Assembly: GCF_027066465.1 (NCBI RefSeq)
Contig: NZ_JAMONU010000077.1
Location: 1 to 12,481, forward strand
Origin: Thermococcus sp.
GTDB taxonomy: Archaea > Methanobacteriota_B > Thermococci > Thermococcales > Thermococcaceae
DNA length: 12,481 nt
Direction of reading: 5' to 3'
The first letter of the stretch is position 1. Each line of letters starts with the position of its first letter. This document shows positions 12,227 to 12,481 of the stretch, in pieces. The position numbers and the translations under genes were made by a program. The notes under the pieces were generated by a model. It was given only the letters and a program-made list of their open reading frames with translations, did not search any database and had not been told where the DNA came from.

Positions 12227-12481
12227 ATGAGCGTCTCGGCGAGAGAAGTGAGGGCGAAGGTTCCGCTGGCACTCGTCTCAATCAGACCCGCGAGGCTTTT
12301 CGACATCAACGAGATAATGCGCATCGAGAGGGAATCCTTCCGTGAGGCCTATCCAAGGGGAATCTTCCTCGTCTTCCTCGAGAACAATCCGGACACTTTT
12401 CTCGTTGCGGAGTACAACGGGAAGGTCATAGGCTACGTCATGGCCTACCTGAGGCCGGACCTCGAGGGGCACATAATGAGC
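12227..12481 (+). CDS. RimI-like GNAT N-acetyltransferase, 5' part
   Basis: The first 85 residues of a GNAT-family acetyltransferase; the gene runs off the window. After a short polar N-terminus comes SIRPARLFDINEIMRIERESF, the usual opening of RimI/Ard1-type enzymes, and TFLVAEYNGKVIGYVMAY, their second and third core strands. The acetyl-CoA loop would lie beyond the cut. In archaea such enzymes acetylate protein N-termini, including ribosomal proteins, with relaxed specificity. The ATG is preceded by GGAGTGAGAT (12211-12220) with good spacing. It is divergent from the sRNA and the FecCD operon. Family call is firm; the exact substrate is not determinable. Confidence 0.85.
   Translation, partial: MSVSAREVRAKVPLALVSIRPARLFDINEIMRIERESFREAYPRGIFLVFLENNPDTFLVAEYNGKVIGYVMAYLRPDLEGHIMS

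Noticed and set aside
1..12481. CRISPR array, tRNA, rRNA or insertion sequence
   Set aside because: No regularly spaced repeats, no tRNA-like cloverleaf, no rRNA segment and no transposase or terminal inverted repeats were seen.

Overview
The window looks like chromosomal DNA from a hyperthermophilic euryarchaeon of the order Thermococcales, most likely the genus Thermococcus. Pointers are an archaeal proteasome beta subunit, a short stand-alone AlaX, a cyclic-2,3-diphosphoglycerate synthetase-like P-loop protein, an archaeal AAA+/DUF4143 ATPase, GGTGA-type ribosome-binding sites, short or absent mRNA leaders with TATA boxes about 25 bp before the inferred transcript starts, frequent TTG/GTG starts, and an archaeal C/D box sRNA. 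The genus is inferred from gene content and style; no search was run.

Layout. 1-338 (+) is the 3' end of a YjbQ/UPF0047 gene. 413-811 (-) is an AT-richer gene for a small PH-like protein behind a duplicated promoter/RBS unit. 922-2103 (-) is an AAA+ ATPase with a C-terminal nuclease-like domain; its promoter sits between two near-identical 19-bp palindromes. Pointing away from it, 2198-2300 (+) can fold into a long nested hairpin behind its own TATA-like box. 2303-2554 (-) is a two-helix membrane protein and 2586-3935 (-) the P-loop protein. 4141-4602 (+) is alaX, meeting a vapBC toxin-antitoxin pair (4604-5277, -) tail to tail. 5320-6108 (-) is a MEMO/LigB-like protein and 6162-7358 (-) an unrecognised exported protein whose leader RNA has two mutually exclusive hairpins, one covering the ribosome-binding site. 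7454-9680 (-) holds threonine synthase overlapping a membrane-anchored HEXXH metallopeptidase. 9726-10319 (-) is psmB. 10355-12083 (-) is a FecCD-type permease plus ATPase without a binding protein. The 143-bp gap 12084-12226 contains a C/D box sRNA on the minus strand, and 12227-12481 (+) starts a RimI-like acetyltransferase.

Most of the window is housekeeping: proteostasis (psmB, metallopeptidase), translation quality control (alaX), amino-acid synthesis (thrC), metal or cofactor uptake (FecCD/ABC) and protein acetylation. Accessory material is concentrated at 413-2300 (PH protein, ATPase, palindromes, possible RNA), 4604-5277 (vapBC) and 6162-7403 (exported protein). The observations most worth checking are the C/D sRNA, the switch-like leader of the exported protein, and the ATPase with divergent structured RNA around paired palindromes.
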